Assembly (NCBI RefSeq): GCF_024298885.1
Contig: NZ_CP101166.1
Location: forward strand, 3,843,149-3,907,148
Reading direction: 5' to 3'
DNA from: Haloglomus halophilum
Lineage (GTDB): Archaea; Halobacteriota; Halobacteria; Halobacteriales; Haloarculaceae
DNA: 64,000 nucleotides
The notes below the pieces were generated by a model. The model made no database searches. It saw nothing but the letters and a program-made list of their open reading frames with translations, and was not told where the DNA came from. The position numbers and the translations under genes were made by a program. Of the stretch, positions 17,158-27,178 are shown one piece after another (position 1 is the stretch's first letter; the number at the start of each line of letters is the position of its first letter).

Positions 17158-17964
17158 GTGAGCGGCGTCGCACCGCTGCGGGTGATGACGTACAACGTCC
17201 GCTACGCGACGCTGGACGACGGCCCCCGGGCCTGGGCGAACCGCCGGGACGCCGTGGCGGCCACGGTCCGTGTCCACCGGCCCGACGTACTCTGCCTGCA
17301 GGAGGTCTGGCAGGACCAGCTCCCGGACCTCCGCGAGCGGCTCCCTGGCTACGAGTGGGCCACGGAGCGTCAGCAGACGGGAGAGCACACGCCCGTCGGC
17401 TACCGGCCCGAGCGACTGACTGCCGAGACGGTGGAACCGTTCGCGCTGGCGCCCGACCCCGCCGATATCGGCGCGACGGGGTGGGATGCCTCGGTCCCGC
17501 GGGTGGCGACGGAGGTTCGGTTCCGGGACCAGGAGACGGATGACACGTTCGACCTCGTCAACGTCCACTTCGACCACGCGGGCGCGCTGGCACGGCGCGA
17601 GAGCGCGCGCCTCGTCCGTGAACGGTTCGACGCCGCCCCGGCACTCCTCGTGGGAGACCTGAATGCCCGGCCCGCCTCCGGCCCGTACCGCTCGCTCGTC
17701 GAGACGCCGGGGCCGTTCACCGACGCCCGGCAGGCCGCGGACACGCGGTTCGGCCCCGGCGAGACGTACGTCGGCTTCGACGGCGAGGGGGTCGAGGAGG
17801 GCACCGACCGCGACCCGACCCGGGACAAGCGCATCGACTACGTTCTCGTCCGCAGCTTCGACGTGGCCCTCTACGCGACGGCCGCCGACGTGGACGCGAC
17901 GTGGCGCCACCCCTCGGACCACCTGCCCGTCGTGGTCGACCTGCGTGCTGCGGGCCCGGACTGA
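17158..17964 (+). CDS. endonuclease/exonuclease/phosphatase (EEP) family hydrolase
   Basis: 268 residues from a GTG. The EEP fold metal/catalytic motifs are visible: MTYNVRYAT near the start, RPDVLCLQEVW (catalytic Glu), LVNVHFDHAG, LLVGDLNARPAS (Asp/Asn) and the C-terminal WRHPSDHLPVVV (Asp-His). The family includes nucleases, sphingomyelinase-like and inositol-phosphate phosphatases; the substrate is unknown. A frame upstream from TTG 17077 exists, but the motif pattern begins after the GTG. It sits between grpE and dnaK with no obvious functional link to the chaperones. Confidence 0.8.
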   Translation: MSGVAPLRVMTYNVRYATLDDGPRAWANRRDAVAATVRVHRPDVLCLQEVWQDQLPDLRERLPGYEWATERQQTGEHTPVGYRPERLTAETVEPFALAPDPADIGATGWDASVPRVATEVRFRDQETDDTFDLVNVHFDHAGALARRESARLVRERFDAAPALLVGDLNARPASGPYRSLVETPGPFTDARQAADTRFGPGETYVGFDGEGVEEGTDRDPTRDKRIDYVLVRSFDVALYATAADVDATWRHPSDHLPVVVDLRAAGPD

Positions 17965-18097
17965 CCCGCGGCCAGTCCGGGACGGCGCACTGGTGATGCA
18001 CTTCTGTTTGTACGTGTCGGTCCCGGAGAATCGTCGAACGGAAAACCGCACGAGGGCGACGGGGCCGCTACGAGGTGAATCGACCCGATTCAGCAAG

Positions 18098-18104
18098 GCT
18101 TAAC
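18098..18104 (+). promoter_or_regulatory. TATA-like box of dnaK
   Basis: GGCTTAAC is centred about 32 nt before the dnaK ATG, predicting a transcript with only about 5 nt of leader. Position and composition are seen; use as a heat-inducible promoter is inference. Confidence 0.5.
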
Positions 18105-18132
18105 GGCGCAAGACTGCTACTCCCGTCCAACA

Positions 18133-20088
18133 ATGGCGAGCAACAAGATCCTCGGCATCGACCTGGGGACCACCAACTCCGCGTTCGCAGTGATGGAGGG
18201 TGGCGACCCCGAGATCATCGCGAACGCCGAGGGCGACCGCACCACGCCCTCCGTGGTCGCGTTCACGGACGACGGCGAGCGCCTCGTCGGGAAGCCCGCG
18301 AAGAACCAGGCCGTCCAGAACCCCGAGCACACCATCCAGTCCATCAAGCGGCACATGGGCGAGGACGGCTACACGGTCGACATCGAGGGCGAGGAGTACA
18401 CGCCCGAGCAGATCTCGGCGATGATCCTCCAGAAGATCAAGCGCGACGCCGAGGACTACCTCGGCGACGAGGTCGAGAAGGCCGTCATCACGGTCCCCGC
18501 CTACTTCAGCGACCGCCAGCGTCAGGCCACGAAGGACGCCGGCGAGATCGCCGGCTTCGAGGTCGAGCGCATCATCAACGAGCCGACCGCGGCGTCGATG
18601 GCGTACGGCCTCGACGACGAGTCCGACCAGACCGTCCTCGTCTACGACCTCGGGGGCGGCACCTTCGACGTCTCCATCCTCGACCTCGGTGGTGGGGTGT
18701 ACGAGGTCGTCGCCACGAACGGTGACAACGACCTCGGCGGCGACGACTGGGACCAGGCGCTCATCGACCACCTCGCCGACGAGTTCCAGGCCGAGCACGG
18801 CATCGACCTCCGCGAGGACCGGCAGGCGCTCCAGCGACTGAAGGACGCCGCCGAGGAGGCGAAGATCGAACTCTCCAACCGGAAGGAGGCGACCGTCACG
18901 CTGCCGTTCATCGCGGCCGACGACGACGGCCCGAAGGACTTAGAGGAGACCATCACCCGCGCGAAGTTCGAGTCGCTCACGTCGGACCTCATCAAGCGGA
19001 CGGTCGGCCCGACGGAGCAGGCGCTCTCGGACGCCGGCTACGACAAGTCCGACATCGACGAGGTGCTGCTCGTCGGCGGCTCCACCCGGATGCCGCAGGT
19101 CCGCGAGAAGGTCGAGGAGATGGCCGGCCAGGACCCGCGCAAGTCCGTCAACCCGGACGAGGCCGTCGCGCTGGGCGCGGCCATCCAGGGTGGCGTCCTC
19201 TCCGGTGACGTGGACGACATCGTCCTGCTGGACGTGACGCCGCTCTCGCTCGGTATCGAGGTGAAGGGCGGCCTGTTCGAGCGCCTCATCGAGAAGAACA
19301 CCACCATCCCGACCGAGGAGTCGAAGATCTTCACGACGGCCGCGGACAACCAGACGATGGTCAACGTCCGCGTGTTCCAGGGTGAGCGGGAGATGGCCGA
19401 GGGCAACGAGCTGCTCGGCGAGTTCCAGCTCACCGGCATCCCGCCGGCCCCCGCCGGCACGCCGCAGATCGAGGTGACGTTCAACATCGACGAGAACGGC
19501 ATCGTCAACGTCGAGGCCGAGGACAAGGGCTCGGGCAACGCCGAGTCCATCACCATCGAGGGCGGCGCCGGCCTCTCCGACGAGCAGATCGAGGAGATGC
19601 AGGAGGAAGCTGAGGAGCACGCCGAGGAGGACCAGAAGCGCCGCGAGTTCGTCGAGACGCGCAACGAGGCCGAGTCGGCCGTCCAGCGCGCCGAGACGCT
19701 CCTCGACGAGAACGAGGAGGAGATCGACGACGACCTCCGGAGCGACATCGAGGCCGAGGTCGAGCGCGTCGAGGACGCCCTCGACGAGTACGAGGACGTC
19801 GAGTTCGAGGAGATCGACGAGGCCACGGAGGCGCTGGAATCGGCGACCGAGAGCCTGAGCCAGGAGCTTCAGGAGATCGGCAAGCAGATGTACCAGCAGC
19901 AGGCCCAGGCCGGCGCCGGCGGTGCCGGCGCGGGTGCCGGTCCCGGTGGCGCCGGTCCGGGCGGCATGGGTGGCGGCCCTGGCGGCATGGGCGGCGGCCC
20001 CGGCGGTGCCGGCCCGGGCGCCGAGGCCGACGACGAGGAGTACGTCGACGCCGACTTCGAGGACGTGGACGAGGACGACGAAGAGTAG
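18133..20088 (+). CDS. dnaK: molecular chaperone DnaK (Hsp70)
   Basis: 651 residues, full length. The ATPase domain starts with [19 protein letters not shown] and has [19 protein letters not shown] and [17 protein letters not shown]. The substrate domain includes [16 protein letters not shown] and [19 protein letters not shown]. The helical lid is strongly acidic, and the tail is a Gly-Met-Pro-rich repeat (GGMGGGPGG units) ending in acidic [14 protein letters not shown]. It folds and protects proteins in an ATP cycle driven by DnaJ and GrpE; grpE is just upstream. A T-rich stretch (CGTTTTCG near 20120) follows the stop and could serve termination. Confidence 0.98.
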   Translation: MASNKILGIDLGTTNSAFAVMEGGDPEIIANAEGDRTTPSVVAFTDDGERLVGKPAKNQAVQNPEHTIQSIKRHMGEDGYTVDIEGEEYTPEQISAMILQKIKRDAEDYLGDEVEKAVITVPAYFSDRQRQATKDAGEIAGFEVERIINEPTAASMAYGLDDESDQTVLVYDLGGGTFDVSILDLGGGVYEVVATNGDNDLGGDDWDQALIDHLADEFQAEHGIDLREDRQALQRLKDAAEEAKIELSNRKEATVTLPFIAADDDGPKDLEETITRAKFESLTSDLIKRTVGPTEQALSDAGYDKSDIDEVLLVGGSTRMPQVREKVEEMAGQDPRKSVNPDEAVALGAAIQGGVLSGDVDDIVLLDVTPLSLGIEVKGGLFERLIEKNTTIPTEESKIFTTAADNQTMVNVRVFQGEREMAEGNELLGEFQLTGIPPAPAGTPQIEVTFNIDENGIVNVEAEDKGSGNAESITIEGGAGLSDEQIEEMQEEAEEHAEEDQKRREFVETRNEAESAVQRAETLLDENEEEIDDDLRSDIEAEVERVEDALDEYEDVEFEEIDEATEALESATESLSQELQEIGKQMYQQQAQAGAGGAGAGAGPGGAGPGGMGGGPGGMGGGPGGAGPGAEADDEEYVDADFEDVDEDDEE

Positions 20089-20170
20089 AACTACTCGCCG
20101 AGTACCCGGATAGGCTCCTCGTTTTCGGACCTATTCGGCAGATGAGGAGTCGGCTCGAATCGTTCCAGAG

Positions 20171-21844
20171 CTACTGCTCCGGCAGGGGTGCGTCAGCAGC
20201 GTCCGAGAACTCGAAGCCGTCGTAGTCGTCGCGGGCGACGCGGTCGCAGATGTCGCGGTACATGTCGAGGCCGCCCGGGAACGGCGTGAACACCGCCGTC
20301 TTGCCGGGAACGTTGTCACCACGGTACCAGGAGTCGGCCTCCGAGAACAGCATGTTGTCCGCGAGCATGTTGGTGTTCGTGACCCACTGGGTCTCGGACG
20401 CCTCCGTCGGTTCGATGGTGTCGTGGCCGTGCTCGTCCATGTAGCCGATGCAGTCCTCGATCCACTCGACGTGCTGCTCGATGGAGAGCGGCATGTTCGT
20501 CAGGACCGACGGGGACTGCGGCCCGGTGATGGTGAACAGGTTGGGGAACCCACGGGTCATCAGGCCGAGGTAGGTCCGCGGGCCGTCGGCCCACTTCTCC
20601 TGCATCGTGAGGCCGTCGCGGCCCTCGATGTCCATCGCCAGGATGGCGCCCGTCATCGCGTCGAACCCCGTCGCGAACACGATGACGTCGAGGTCGTACT
20701 CGTCGGCGGTCGTCTGGATGCCACGGGCGGTGACGCGCTCGATGGGTTCGCCGTCGTCGCTGACGTCGACCAGCGAGACGTCGTCCCGGTTGTAGGTGCG
20801 GTAGTAGTCGTTGTAGTCCATCGGCGGCCGCTTCGCGCCGTACGGGTGGTCGCTCGGGACGAGTTTCTCGGCGGTTTCGGGGTCGTCGACCTTCGCGCGG
20901 ATCTTCTCGCGGATGAACTCGGAGACGACGGCGTTGACCTCCATGTTCGTGAGGACGTGGCCCGGCTCGAAGGCGTGGAGGAAGCGGAAGCCGCCCTGCT
21001 GCCACCGGTCCTCCAGCGTCTCGCGGATCTCCTCCTCCGAGAGGCTGGCGGCGGAGTAGTGCTCGTGGTCGAACGGCATCCCCAGCCGTGAATCGCGCGC
21101 TTTCTCCCAGATCTCGTCGTAATTGGCGCGGATCTCCTCGTACTCGTCGTCCTCCAGCGGTCGGTTGCGCGCGGGGACGGCGTAGTTCGGCGTCCGCTGG
21201 AACACCGTCAGGTGCTCGGCTTTCCCGCCCGTCTCGGAGATGAACTGGATGCCCGTCGACCCGGTGCCGATGACGCCGACGTGCTTGTCGGAGAAGTCGA
21301 CGCCCTCGTCGGGCCAGCGGGAGGTGTGGTGCCACTCGCCCTCGAACTCGTCGAGGCCGTCGAAGTCGGGTTTGAACGGCTCGGAGAGGCAGCCGACGCC
21401 GGTGATGAAGAAGCGCGTCTCGACCACCTCGCCGTCGGCCAGTGCGACCGTCCAGGTGCCCGCGTCCTCGTCGTACGTGGCCGATTCCACCTCGCGCTCG
21501 AACGCGATGTCGCGTCGCAGGTCGAGTTCGTCGGCGACGTAGTTCAGGTACTCCAGGATCTCGGGCTGTTCGGGGTAGCGCTCGGTCCACTCCCACGTCT
21601 CGCGGATCTCGTCGGAGAACGAGTAGCAGTAGATGTGGCTCTCGCTGTCGCAGCGCGCGCCCGGGTACGTGTTCCAGTACCAGGTCCCGCCGACGCCGTC
21701 GCCCTTCTCGTACACCTGCACGTCGTACCCCCGCTCGCGCAGGCGATGGAGCATGTACAGCCCGGAGAACCCCGCCCCGACGACGACGGCGTCTACGTCC
21801 GTGTTGCTCCCGGCCCGGCCCGTGCGTGCGTCCGCGTCAGACAC
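20171..21844 (-). CDS. type I Baeyer-Villiger-like flavin monooxygenase
   Basis: 557 residues, GTG start. An FAD Rossmann motif (GAGFSG, 23-28) and an NADPH Rossmann motif (GTGSTG, 193-198) flank a perfect type I BVMO fingerprint, FEGEWHHTSRWP (167-178). GGTWYWNTYPGARCDSES, typical of cyclohexanone/phenylacetone monooxygenases, is also present. These enzymes insert oxygen into ketones to give esters or lactones. It heads a minus-strand block with an acyl-CoA synthetase and two kinase-fold genes, suggesting ketone or terpenoid/alkanoid breakdown; the substrate is unknown. A TTAAAA box lies about 37 nt upstream. Confidence 0.88.
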   Translation of the reverse strand: MSDADARTGRAGSNTDVDAVVVGAGFSGLYMLHRLRERGYDVQVYEKGDGVGGTWYWNTYPGARCDSESHIYCYSFSDEIRETWEWTERYPEQPEILEYLNYVADELDLRRDIAFEREVESATYDEDAGTWTVALADGEVVETRFFITGVGCLSEPFKPDFDGLDEFEGEWHHTSRWPDEGVDFSDKHVGVIGTGSTGIQFISETGGKAEHLTVFQRTPNYAVPARNRPLEDDEYEEIRANYDEIWEKARDSRLGMPFDHEHYSAASLSEEEIRETLEDRWQQGGFRFLHAFEPGHVLTNMEVNAVVSEFIREKIRAKVDDPETAEKLVPSDHPYGAKRPPMDYNDYYRTYNRDDVSLVDVSDDGEPIERVTARGIQTTADEYDLDVIVFATGFDAMTGAILAMDIEGRDGLTMQEKWADGPRTYLGLMTRGFPNLFTITGPQSPSVLTNMPLSIEQHVEWIEDCIGYMDEHGHDTIEPTEASETQWVTNTNMLADNMLFSEADSWYRGDNVPGKTAVFTPFPGGLDMYRDICDRVARDDYDGFEFSDAADAPLPEQ

Positions 21845-21938
21845 TCTCAGTCACCGCACGGATGACAGTGTCAGTTCGCGTTAAAACTACTGCCTGTCTA
21901 GCGAGTGTCGACCATACCGACCCGATGCGGTCGCCGGG

Positions 21939-23006
21939 TCACAGCGTCCACTCCCCCTCGATGATGGCGAGCGCCCGCTCGGCCTGTGCGGGGACGCCCT
22001 CGCCCATCCGCTCGTACATCGGGTCGTCGACGCCGCCACGCAGGAACCGGGCGTAGAACATCTCGCCCAGCGCGGCCATCTTGAACGCCGCGAGTGCGAG
22101 GTAGAAGCGCGGGGTCGTGAACTCGCGGCCGGAGCGCGTCTCGTACCGCTCGATGAACTCCGTGCGGGTCGGGTAGTCCTCGCCGGCGAGGAAGGCGGGT
22201 GCGAACCGTTCGGAGACGACTCGCCGCCGGTCGTCCGGGTCGGGCCAGAAGTGGAGCGCGTACCCCAGGTCCGCGAGCGGGTCGCCCAGCGTGGACATCT
22301 CCCAGTCGAAGACGCCGGCGATGCGCGGGTCGTCGTCGGGCGCGAACATCACGTTGTCCAGTTTGTAGTCGCCGTGGACGAGCGCGTGGTCGGACTCGGC
22401 GGGCGCGTGCTCGGCGAGCCAGGAGCCGACCTCGTACAGTTCGGGGACCTCCCGCTCCTCGCTCGTCGTGTCGAGCGCCCAGATGCAGGCCTCCTGGAAC
22501 CGCTCGACCTGCCGGTCCAGATAGCCCTCGGGATAGCCGAACTCGCCCGCCTCCAGGCCGACCGCATCGTAGTCGACCTCGTGGACGGCGACCAGCGCGT
22601 CGATGAACGCGTCCGCGAGGGCGCCGCGACGCTCGGGCGTGCCGAACCGGTCGGGCTCGTCGGTCCGGATCACGTCGCCCGCGACGCGGTCCATCACGTA
22701 GAACGGCACACCGAGCACGGACTCGTCGCTGCAGGAGACGACCGTCGGTGCCACCGGCACGTCGGTCCCCTGGAGCGCGTCGAGGATGCGGTACTCCCGG
22801 AGCACGTCGTGGGCGGTGTCGGCCGTTTCGTCCGGCGGCGGTCGCCGGACGACGAGGTCGCGGTCGCCCCAGGCCACGAACAGCGTCTCGTTGGAGTAGC
22901 CGCCCCCCTCGCCGGTCACGTCGAGCGTGTCGGCGGGACCCACCTCGCGCTCGAGGAACGACTGGAGCGCCGCGGTGTCGAGGGTCGAATCGGCCGGTTC
23001 GGACAT
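21939..23006 (-). CDS. aminoglycoside phosphotransferase-fold kinase, ACAD10/11-like (copy 1)
   Basis: 355 residues with the APH/choline-kinase fold: a Gly-rich loop GEGGGYSNETLF (33-44), catalytic loop HGDYKLDN (211-218) and metal-binding DWE (234-236), then TLGDPLADLGYAL. The family relates to the N-terminal kinase domain of animal ACAD10/11, which phosphorylates 4-hydroxyacyl-CoA during hydroxy-acid oxidation. That role is attractive beside the acyl-CoA synthetase but is inferred. The TATA-like AAATAG box is 26 nt before the ATG. A close paralogue lies on the other side of the synthetase at 24843-25910. Confidence 0.83.
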   Translation of the reverse strand: MSEPADSTLDTAALQSFLEREVGPADTLDVTGEGGGYSNETLFVAWGDRDLVVRRPPPDETADTAHDVLREYRILDALQGTDVPVAPTVVSCSDESVLGVPFYVMDRVAGDVIRTDEPDRFGTPERRGALADAFIDALVAVHEVDYDAVGLEAGEFGYPEGYLDRQVERFQEACIWALDTTSEEREVPELYEVGSWLAEHAPAESDHALVHGDYKLDNVMFAPDDDPRIAGVFDWEMSTLGDPLADLGYALHFWPDPDDRRRVVSERFAPAFLAGEDYPTRTEFIERYETRSGREFTTPRFYLALAAFKMAALGEMFYARFLRGGVDDPMYERMGEGVPAQAERALAIIEGEWTL

Positions 23007-23069
23007 GGCACGGTGGCGGAGTGGCGTGGGGAAATAGCTTCCCCCGGCGGTCGGGTTGTGGGCTCCGGG

Positions 23070-24779
23070 TCAGTCCGCCAGCCCCTCGCGCTCCCGGAGA
23101 CTCTGCCGGCGGACCTTGCCGGTCGATGTCCGGGGCAGCTCGTCGACGAACTCGATCTCGCGGGGGTACTCGTACTTCGCAAGCCGGTCCTTCACGTGGG
23201 CCCTCAGCGCCTCCCGGAGGTCGTCGCTCGCCTCGTGGCCCTCGGCGAGCATGACGAACGCCTTCGGAACCTCGCCACGCTCCTCGTGCGGGACGCCGAT
23301 GACGGCGGCGTCGGCGACGGCCTCGTGGCTGGCGAGCGAGTCCTCGACCTCCTCGGGGCCGATGCGGTAGCCCGAGGAGATGATGACATCGTCCTTCCGG
23401 GCCTCGAAGTAGCAGTAGCCGTCCTCGTCCATCCGCCCGAGATCTTCGGTCAGCAGCCAGCCGTCCTGCACCTTCGCGGCGGTCTTCTCGGGCTCGTTCC
23501 AGTACTCCTTGAAGCAGATGGGGTTCCCCTCGTACCGGACGGCGATCTCGCCGACCTCGCCGGGCTCGACTGGCTCCTCGCCCGTCTCCGGGTCGAGGAT
23601 GGCGACCTCGTACCCGGGCGTCGCGAGGCCCATGCTCCCGGCACGTTGCTCGGCGAGCGCGGCGTTCTCGACGACGGAGACGTTCGCCTCGGTCTGCCCG
23701 TACCCCTCGTGGACGAGCGCGCCGTCGAAGGTGTCCTCGGCCCACTCGGCGACGGACTCGCCCAGCGACTCGCCGCCGCTCCCGATGACGCGGAGCGAGT
23801 CGACGTCGTGCCCCTCGCTCGGCACCTGCATCATGAACCGGAGCGCGGTCGGCGGGATGAACGCCATCGTGATGTCGTAGCGGTCGAGCAGGTCGAACGC
23901 CGTCGCCGGGTCGAACTCGCCCCCGTGATGAGCCAGAACCGGGCGCCCGTAGAACAGCGCCGAGAAGACGATGTTGAACAGCGAGGCGATCCACGCCCAC
24001 TCGGCGGGGGTCCAGAAGCGCGTCCTCTCGCCGAACTCGAAGTTACCGACTGTCTGGATGCCCGGCAGGTGGCCCAGCAGCACCCGATGCGCGTGCCGGA
24101 CGCCCTTCGGGTCGCCCGTCGTCCCGGAGGTGTAGATGAGCAGCGCGTCGTCCTCGGCGTCGGTCTCGACGGCCTCGTGGTCGGGTGACTGGTCGGGAAC
24201 GGCCTCGTTGTACGCCCGCTCGTCACCCTCCGGGGACCCGTCGACGACGAGGACCGCATCGAGGCCGATGTCGTACTCGTCGCGGGCCCGCCGGAGCGCG
24301 TCGACGTTGCTCCCGTCGACGACGCAGGCGCTGGCATCCGCGTCGGCCAGCCGGTAGCCGACCCCGTCAGGCCCGAACAGGGTCGAGAGCGGCACGGAGA
24401 CGGCCCCGAGCTTCCACGCGGCGACGTGGGCGATAGCCGCCTCGGGTTTCTGTGGGAGGTTCACGCCGACACGATCGCCCCGCTCGACGCCGTTCGCGGC
24501 GAGGTGGTTCGCGAGTCGGCTCGCCTCCGCCTCGAACTCGGCGAAGGTGTACGTGCCCTGCTCGCCGGACCCGTCCTCGCGGGCTTCGCCCGCTGCGGTG
24601 TGGTCCTCGACGAACAGCGCCGTCTCGTCGGGTGTCTCCTCGGCCCAGCGGTCGCAGACGTACGCCGCCATGTTGAACCGGTCCGGGATTTCCCACTCGA
24701 ACCAGTCGCGCAACTCGTCGAAGCTCTCCCAGTCGTGCTCGTGGAACTGGTACCTGTCCAGCCGTTCAGTGGTTGCCAT
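23070..24779 (-). CDS. AMP-forming acyl-CoA synthetase
   Basis: 569 residues. It activates a carboxylic acid to acyl-CoA through acyl-AMP. Motifs: P-loop [25 protein letters not shown], the hinge region [19 protein letters not shown] and the C-terminal lysine in [29 protein letters not shown] matches medium-chain or aromatic acid synthetases. The start was moved from 24818 to the ATG at 24779, where homology begins ([17 protein letters not shown]). Residues about 60-75 are longer than usual and coincide with a 6-bp palindrome (24579-24593). Confidence 0.88.
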   Translation of the reverse strand: MATTERLDRYQFHEHDWESFDELRDWFEWEIPDRFNMAAYVCDRWAEETPDETALFVEDHTAAGEAREDGSGEQGTYTFAEFEAEASRLANHLAANGVERGDRVGVNLPQKPEAAIAHVAAWKLGAVSVPLSTLFGPDGVGYRLADADASACVVDGSNVDALRRARDEYDIGLDAVLVVDGSPEGDERAYNEAVPDQSPDHEAVETDAEDDALLIYTSGTTGDPKGVRHAHRVLLGHLPGIQTVGNFEFGERTRFWTPAEWAWIASLFNIVFSALFYGRPVLAHHGGEFDPATAFDLLDRYDITMAFIPPTALRFMMQVPSEGHDVDSLRVIGSGGESLGESVAEWAEDTFDGALVHEGYGQTEANVSVVENAALAEQRAGSMGLATPGYEVAILDPETGEEPVEPGEVGEIAVRYEGNPICFKEYWNEPEKTAAKVQDGWLLTEDLGRMDEDGYCYFEARKDDVIISSGYRIGPEEVEDSLASHEAVADAAVIGVPHEERGEVPKAFVMLAEGHEASDDLREALRAHVKDRLAKYEYPREIEFVDELPRTSTGKVRRQSLREREGLAD

Positions 24780-24842
24780 GACACTCGGCAGCAGTGGACA
24801 GGGCAAAGGCGTTTGCACCGGGACGATTCGAGCAGGCGTCCG

Positions 24843-25910
24843 CTACAGTGGTTCCTCGCCCTCGATGATGCGCTTCGCCCGGGTAGCCAGTTTCGGGACG
24901 CCCGCCTCCAGCGCGGGGTAGAGCGGGTCGTCGGCGTCGCCGGCCCGGTAGCGGAAGTACATCGCCTCCGTCGTGGTGACGATCTTGTACGCCGCGAGGC
25001 CGCGGTAGAACCGCTCGTTCGTGAACTCCCGACCCGTGCGCTCCTCGTAGCGGGCGACGAGCTCCCGCCGGGTCGGGTAGTCCTCCTGCTCCATGAACGT
25101 CGGGACCAGCCCCTCCGGCAGGGCGGGCTCGGCGTCGCCCGCATCCCGCCAGAAGACGAGCATCCACCCCAGGTCCGCGAGTGGGTCACCGAGCGTCGCC
25201 AGCTCCCAGTCCAGCACGCCCGTGATCTCGGGCGGTGTTCCGGGCGCGAACATGACGTTGTCGAGCTTGTAGTCCCCGTGGACGAGTGTGTGGTCGGCCT
25301 CGTCGGGGACGTTGTCGGCGAGCCACTCGCCCACCTCGCGGATGTGGGGGACCTCGCGGTCCTGCTCGGTCGTCGGGAGGAACCACTCCAGTTGCTCGGT
25401 GAAGGTCTCGACCTGGCGCTCGAGGTAGCCCTCGGGATAGCCGAACTCGCCCTCTGCAAGGCCGACAGCCTCGTGGTCGACAGCGTGGACCTCGGCCAGC
25501 GTGTCGACCAGTTCCTCGCCGACGGTTCGACGGTGGTCGGCCGTGGCGAACCGCTCGGGCTCGCTCGTCCGCAGTACGTCCCCGTCGAGCCGTTCCAGCA
25601 GCACGAAGTCACAGCCCAGGACGGACTCGTCGTCGCAGGTGGCCACGACCTCGGGCACGGGCACCTCGCCCCCGACGGCATCCATCACACGAGCCTCCCG
25701 GAGGACGTCGTGGGCGCCCTCGGCGTGGGCGCCGGCGGGCGGCCGTCGGAGGACCAGGTCGCGGTCGCCCCACTCGAGGAACAGCGTCTCGTTCGAGAGC
25801 CCGTCGCCATGGTGTTCGACGGTGAGGTCGGTGTCGGCCCCACCACCCAGTTGCTCGCGGCAGAACGCGGCGAGCGCGGCTTCATCGACGAGGGCGGAGG
25901 AGTCCGTCAC
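24843..25910 (-). CDS. aminoglycoside phosphotransferase-fold kinase, ACAD10/11-like (copy 2)
   Basis: 355 residues, GTG start, exactly the length of the copy at 21939-23006. The catalytic loop VHGDYKLDNVMFAPG, LDWELATLGDPLADLGW and GEFGYPEGYLERQVE match that copy closely, so the two arose by duplication. The Gly-rich loop is HHGDGLSNETLFLEWGDRDL. It is probably an acyl-CoA- or small-molecule-directed kinase in the same pathway as the adjacent synthetase. No TATA-like box stands out upstream, although the upstream gene (26005-26163) is weakly supported. Confidence 0.82.
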   Translation of the reverse strand: MTDSSALVDEAALAAFCREQLGGGADTDLTVEHHGDGLSNETLFLEWGDRDLVLRRPPAGAHAEGAHDVLREARVMDAVGGEVPVPEVVATCDDESVLGCDFVLLERLDGDVLRTSEPERFATADHRRTVGEELVDTLAEVHAVDHEAVGLAEGEFGYPEGYLERQVETFTEQLEWFLPTTEQDREVPHIREVGEWLADNVPDEADHTLVHGDYKLDNVMFAPGTPPEITGVLDWELATLGDPLADLGWMLVFWRDAGDAEPALPEGLVPTFMEQEDYPTRRELVARYEERTGREFTNERFYRGLAAYKIVTTTEAMYFRYRAGDADDPLYPALEAGVPKLATRAKRIIEGEEPL

Positions 25911-26004
25911 CGCCGAGTCACCCGTTCACGCCCCTGCCCGCCACGGTGTTCCGTTCGATGCATGCCCCGCCCATCGCCGTCCGCCGGCAATAGCGTTCGG
26001 GGCG

Positions 26005-26163
26005 TCACAGCGCGCGACCGGCACGGACGAGTCGCACGGTTCCGAGTCCCGTCGCGAGGAAGCCGGCCAGCGACACGGTCCAGTGACTCCCGGTGAGCAC
26101 GGCATCGTAGCCGAGCGTGACGGGGATACTGGCGAGGACCGCATCGACCCCGGTGACATGCAC
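26005..26163 (-). CDS. possible 52-residue membrane protein
   Basis: From a GTG at 26163 the frame encodes a short protein with two hydrophobic stretches (VDAVLASIPVTLGYDAV, then TVSLAGFLATGLGTVRLV) and a basic end. Codons are rich in G/C at third positions, as in real genes here. It overlaps by 6 nt, head to head, with the plus-strand ORF at 26158, so both cannot easily have normal promoters. The longer frame from 26331 is antisense to that ORF. Confidence 0.35.
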   Translation of the reverse strand: MHVTGVDAVLASIPVTLGYDAVLTGSHWTVSLAGFLATGLGTVRLVRAGRAL

Positions 26164-26400
26164 GTCCCGGCGTGGCGGTGGTTCAACGAGGGCGACGATG
26201 GCGGCCTCGCCTTCTGGGCCGAACTGTACGTCATCGAACCCGAGAACTACGAGACGTTCTTCCGGAACGTCGAGGGCGTCGGCCTCTCGCGGTTCGGCCG
26301 GATGGTGCCGATGGCAGAGCACGAGCGGCAACTGGGGCTAGCCGGGAGCGTGGTGGCGTCCGAGGAGCCGGTTGCCGCTGATGACGGAGAGAGTGAGTGA
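26158..26400 (+). CDS. 80-residue uncharacterised acidic protein
   Basis: Starts MHVPAWRWFNEGDDGG and continues with LYVIEPENYETFFRNVEGVG and FGRMVPMAEHERQLGL; it ends in an acidic tail. Third codon positions are strongly G/C, supporting coding. Four tryptophans or aromatic clusters suggest a small folded domain. No family is recognised and no clear TATA box is visible. It diverges from the weaker minus-strand ORF. Confidence 0.5.
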   Translation: MHVPAWRWFNEGDDGGLAFWAELYVIEPENYETFFRNVEGVGLSRFGRMVPMAEHERQLGLAGSVVASEEPVAADDGESE

Positions 26401-26476
26401 GGGCAGGGTCTTCTCCGGCGCTGAACGGCGATATCGAATCGCCCGTGGGTGTCAGTTCCAAAGTTCCGTGCTGACG

Positions 26477-27178
26477 TCAGGGTGGGTCGTCCCATCGCTG
26501 TTCGAGGTGCGCCTCGACGGTCGTCTCCTCGTTGACACGGAGGCTCTTGCCGACACGGTGGGCGACTTCCATGACCGACGCCCGGCAGTCCTCGGGAATC
26601 GACTCGTCGGCCCCGGCCCTGGCGTTGCTGGAGATGTTGACCGGGAAGTACAGCTTCGTGTCACCGACGGTGTAGGGCAGGTGTCCGTTGAGCTTGTATA
26701 TCTCGTCCGTCTCGCTGGAGATATTGGCTCTCTCGAACGAATAGAGCGTGACCGTCTCGCTGCCGAACTCGACGTCGGCCACCGCTGGCTCCCCCCTGGG
26801 CTCACCCGGCTCGTCCGTCACGGCATCCTCATTGAGGTTGATGCCGACGGCGACTCCGATTCTGCTGCCGTTGGCCCCATCCGACCCGATGCCCCACCCA
26901 TTGTCGCCCGGGAGGTCGCCGGATGAGGAGTTCCCCTCCAGCACCGCAGGGATGTCGAAGTCACAGATCGTGGGCACCGCGCCGACGTCGTAGGCGACGA
27001 ACCCCCCCGGGAAGCGGCTACACAGGTCCTGGACGGTTGTTCCAGAGTTGCCCTCGCCGCTCCCGTCCCCGCCATTTCCGCTCTCCCCGTCACCGGAACA
27101 GCCAGCGAGGCCTGTCGCCGCGGCCAGTGCGGCGCTCGTCTGGAGTAGTCGCCGGCGTGAAAATCCTTGACCCGGCAT
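26477..27178 (-). CDS. Tat-exported lipoprotein of unknown function
   Basis: 233 residues. The signal contains SRRRLLQTSAALAAATG and lipobox LAGC (C27), followed by a Gly/Asp/Ser linker. The mature part has two or three cysteines (LCSRFPGG, ICDFDIP, PEDCRAS) and mostly beta-rich sequence with ANISSETDEIYKL. It is therefore expected to be anchored on the outer face of the membrane. No known domain is recognised. A/T-rich DNA upstream includes a TTTTAA box about 40 nt from the ATG. Confidence 0.7.
   Translation of the reverse strand: MPGQGFSRRRLLQTSAALAAATGLAGCSGDGESGNGGDGSGEGNSGTTVQDLCSRFPGGFVAYDVGAVPTICDFDIPAVLEGNSSSGDLPGDNGWGIGSDGANGSRIGVAVGINLNEDAVTDEPGEPRGEPAVADVEFGSETVTLYSFERANISSETDEIYKLNGHLPYTVGDTKLYFPVNISSNARAGADESIPEDCRASVMEVAHRVGKSLRVNEETTVEAHLEQRWDDPP

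Noticed and set aside
17105-17161. 18-codon ORF with GTGA overlap before the EEP hydrolase
   Set aside because: The TTTTG box about 28 nt upstream is suggestive, but the ORF is very short and its sequence is basic and low complexity; it may be chance.
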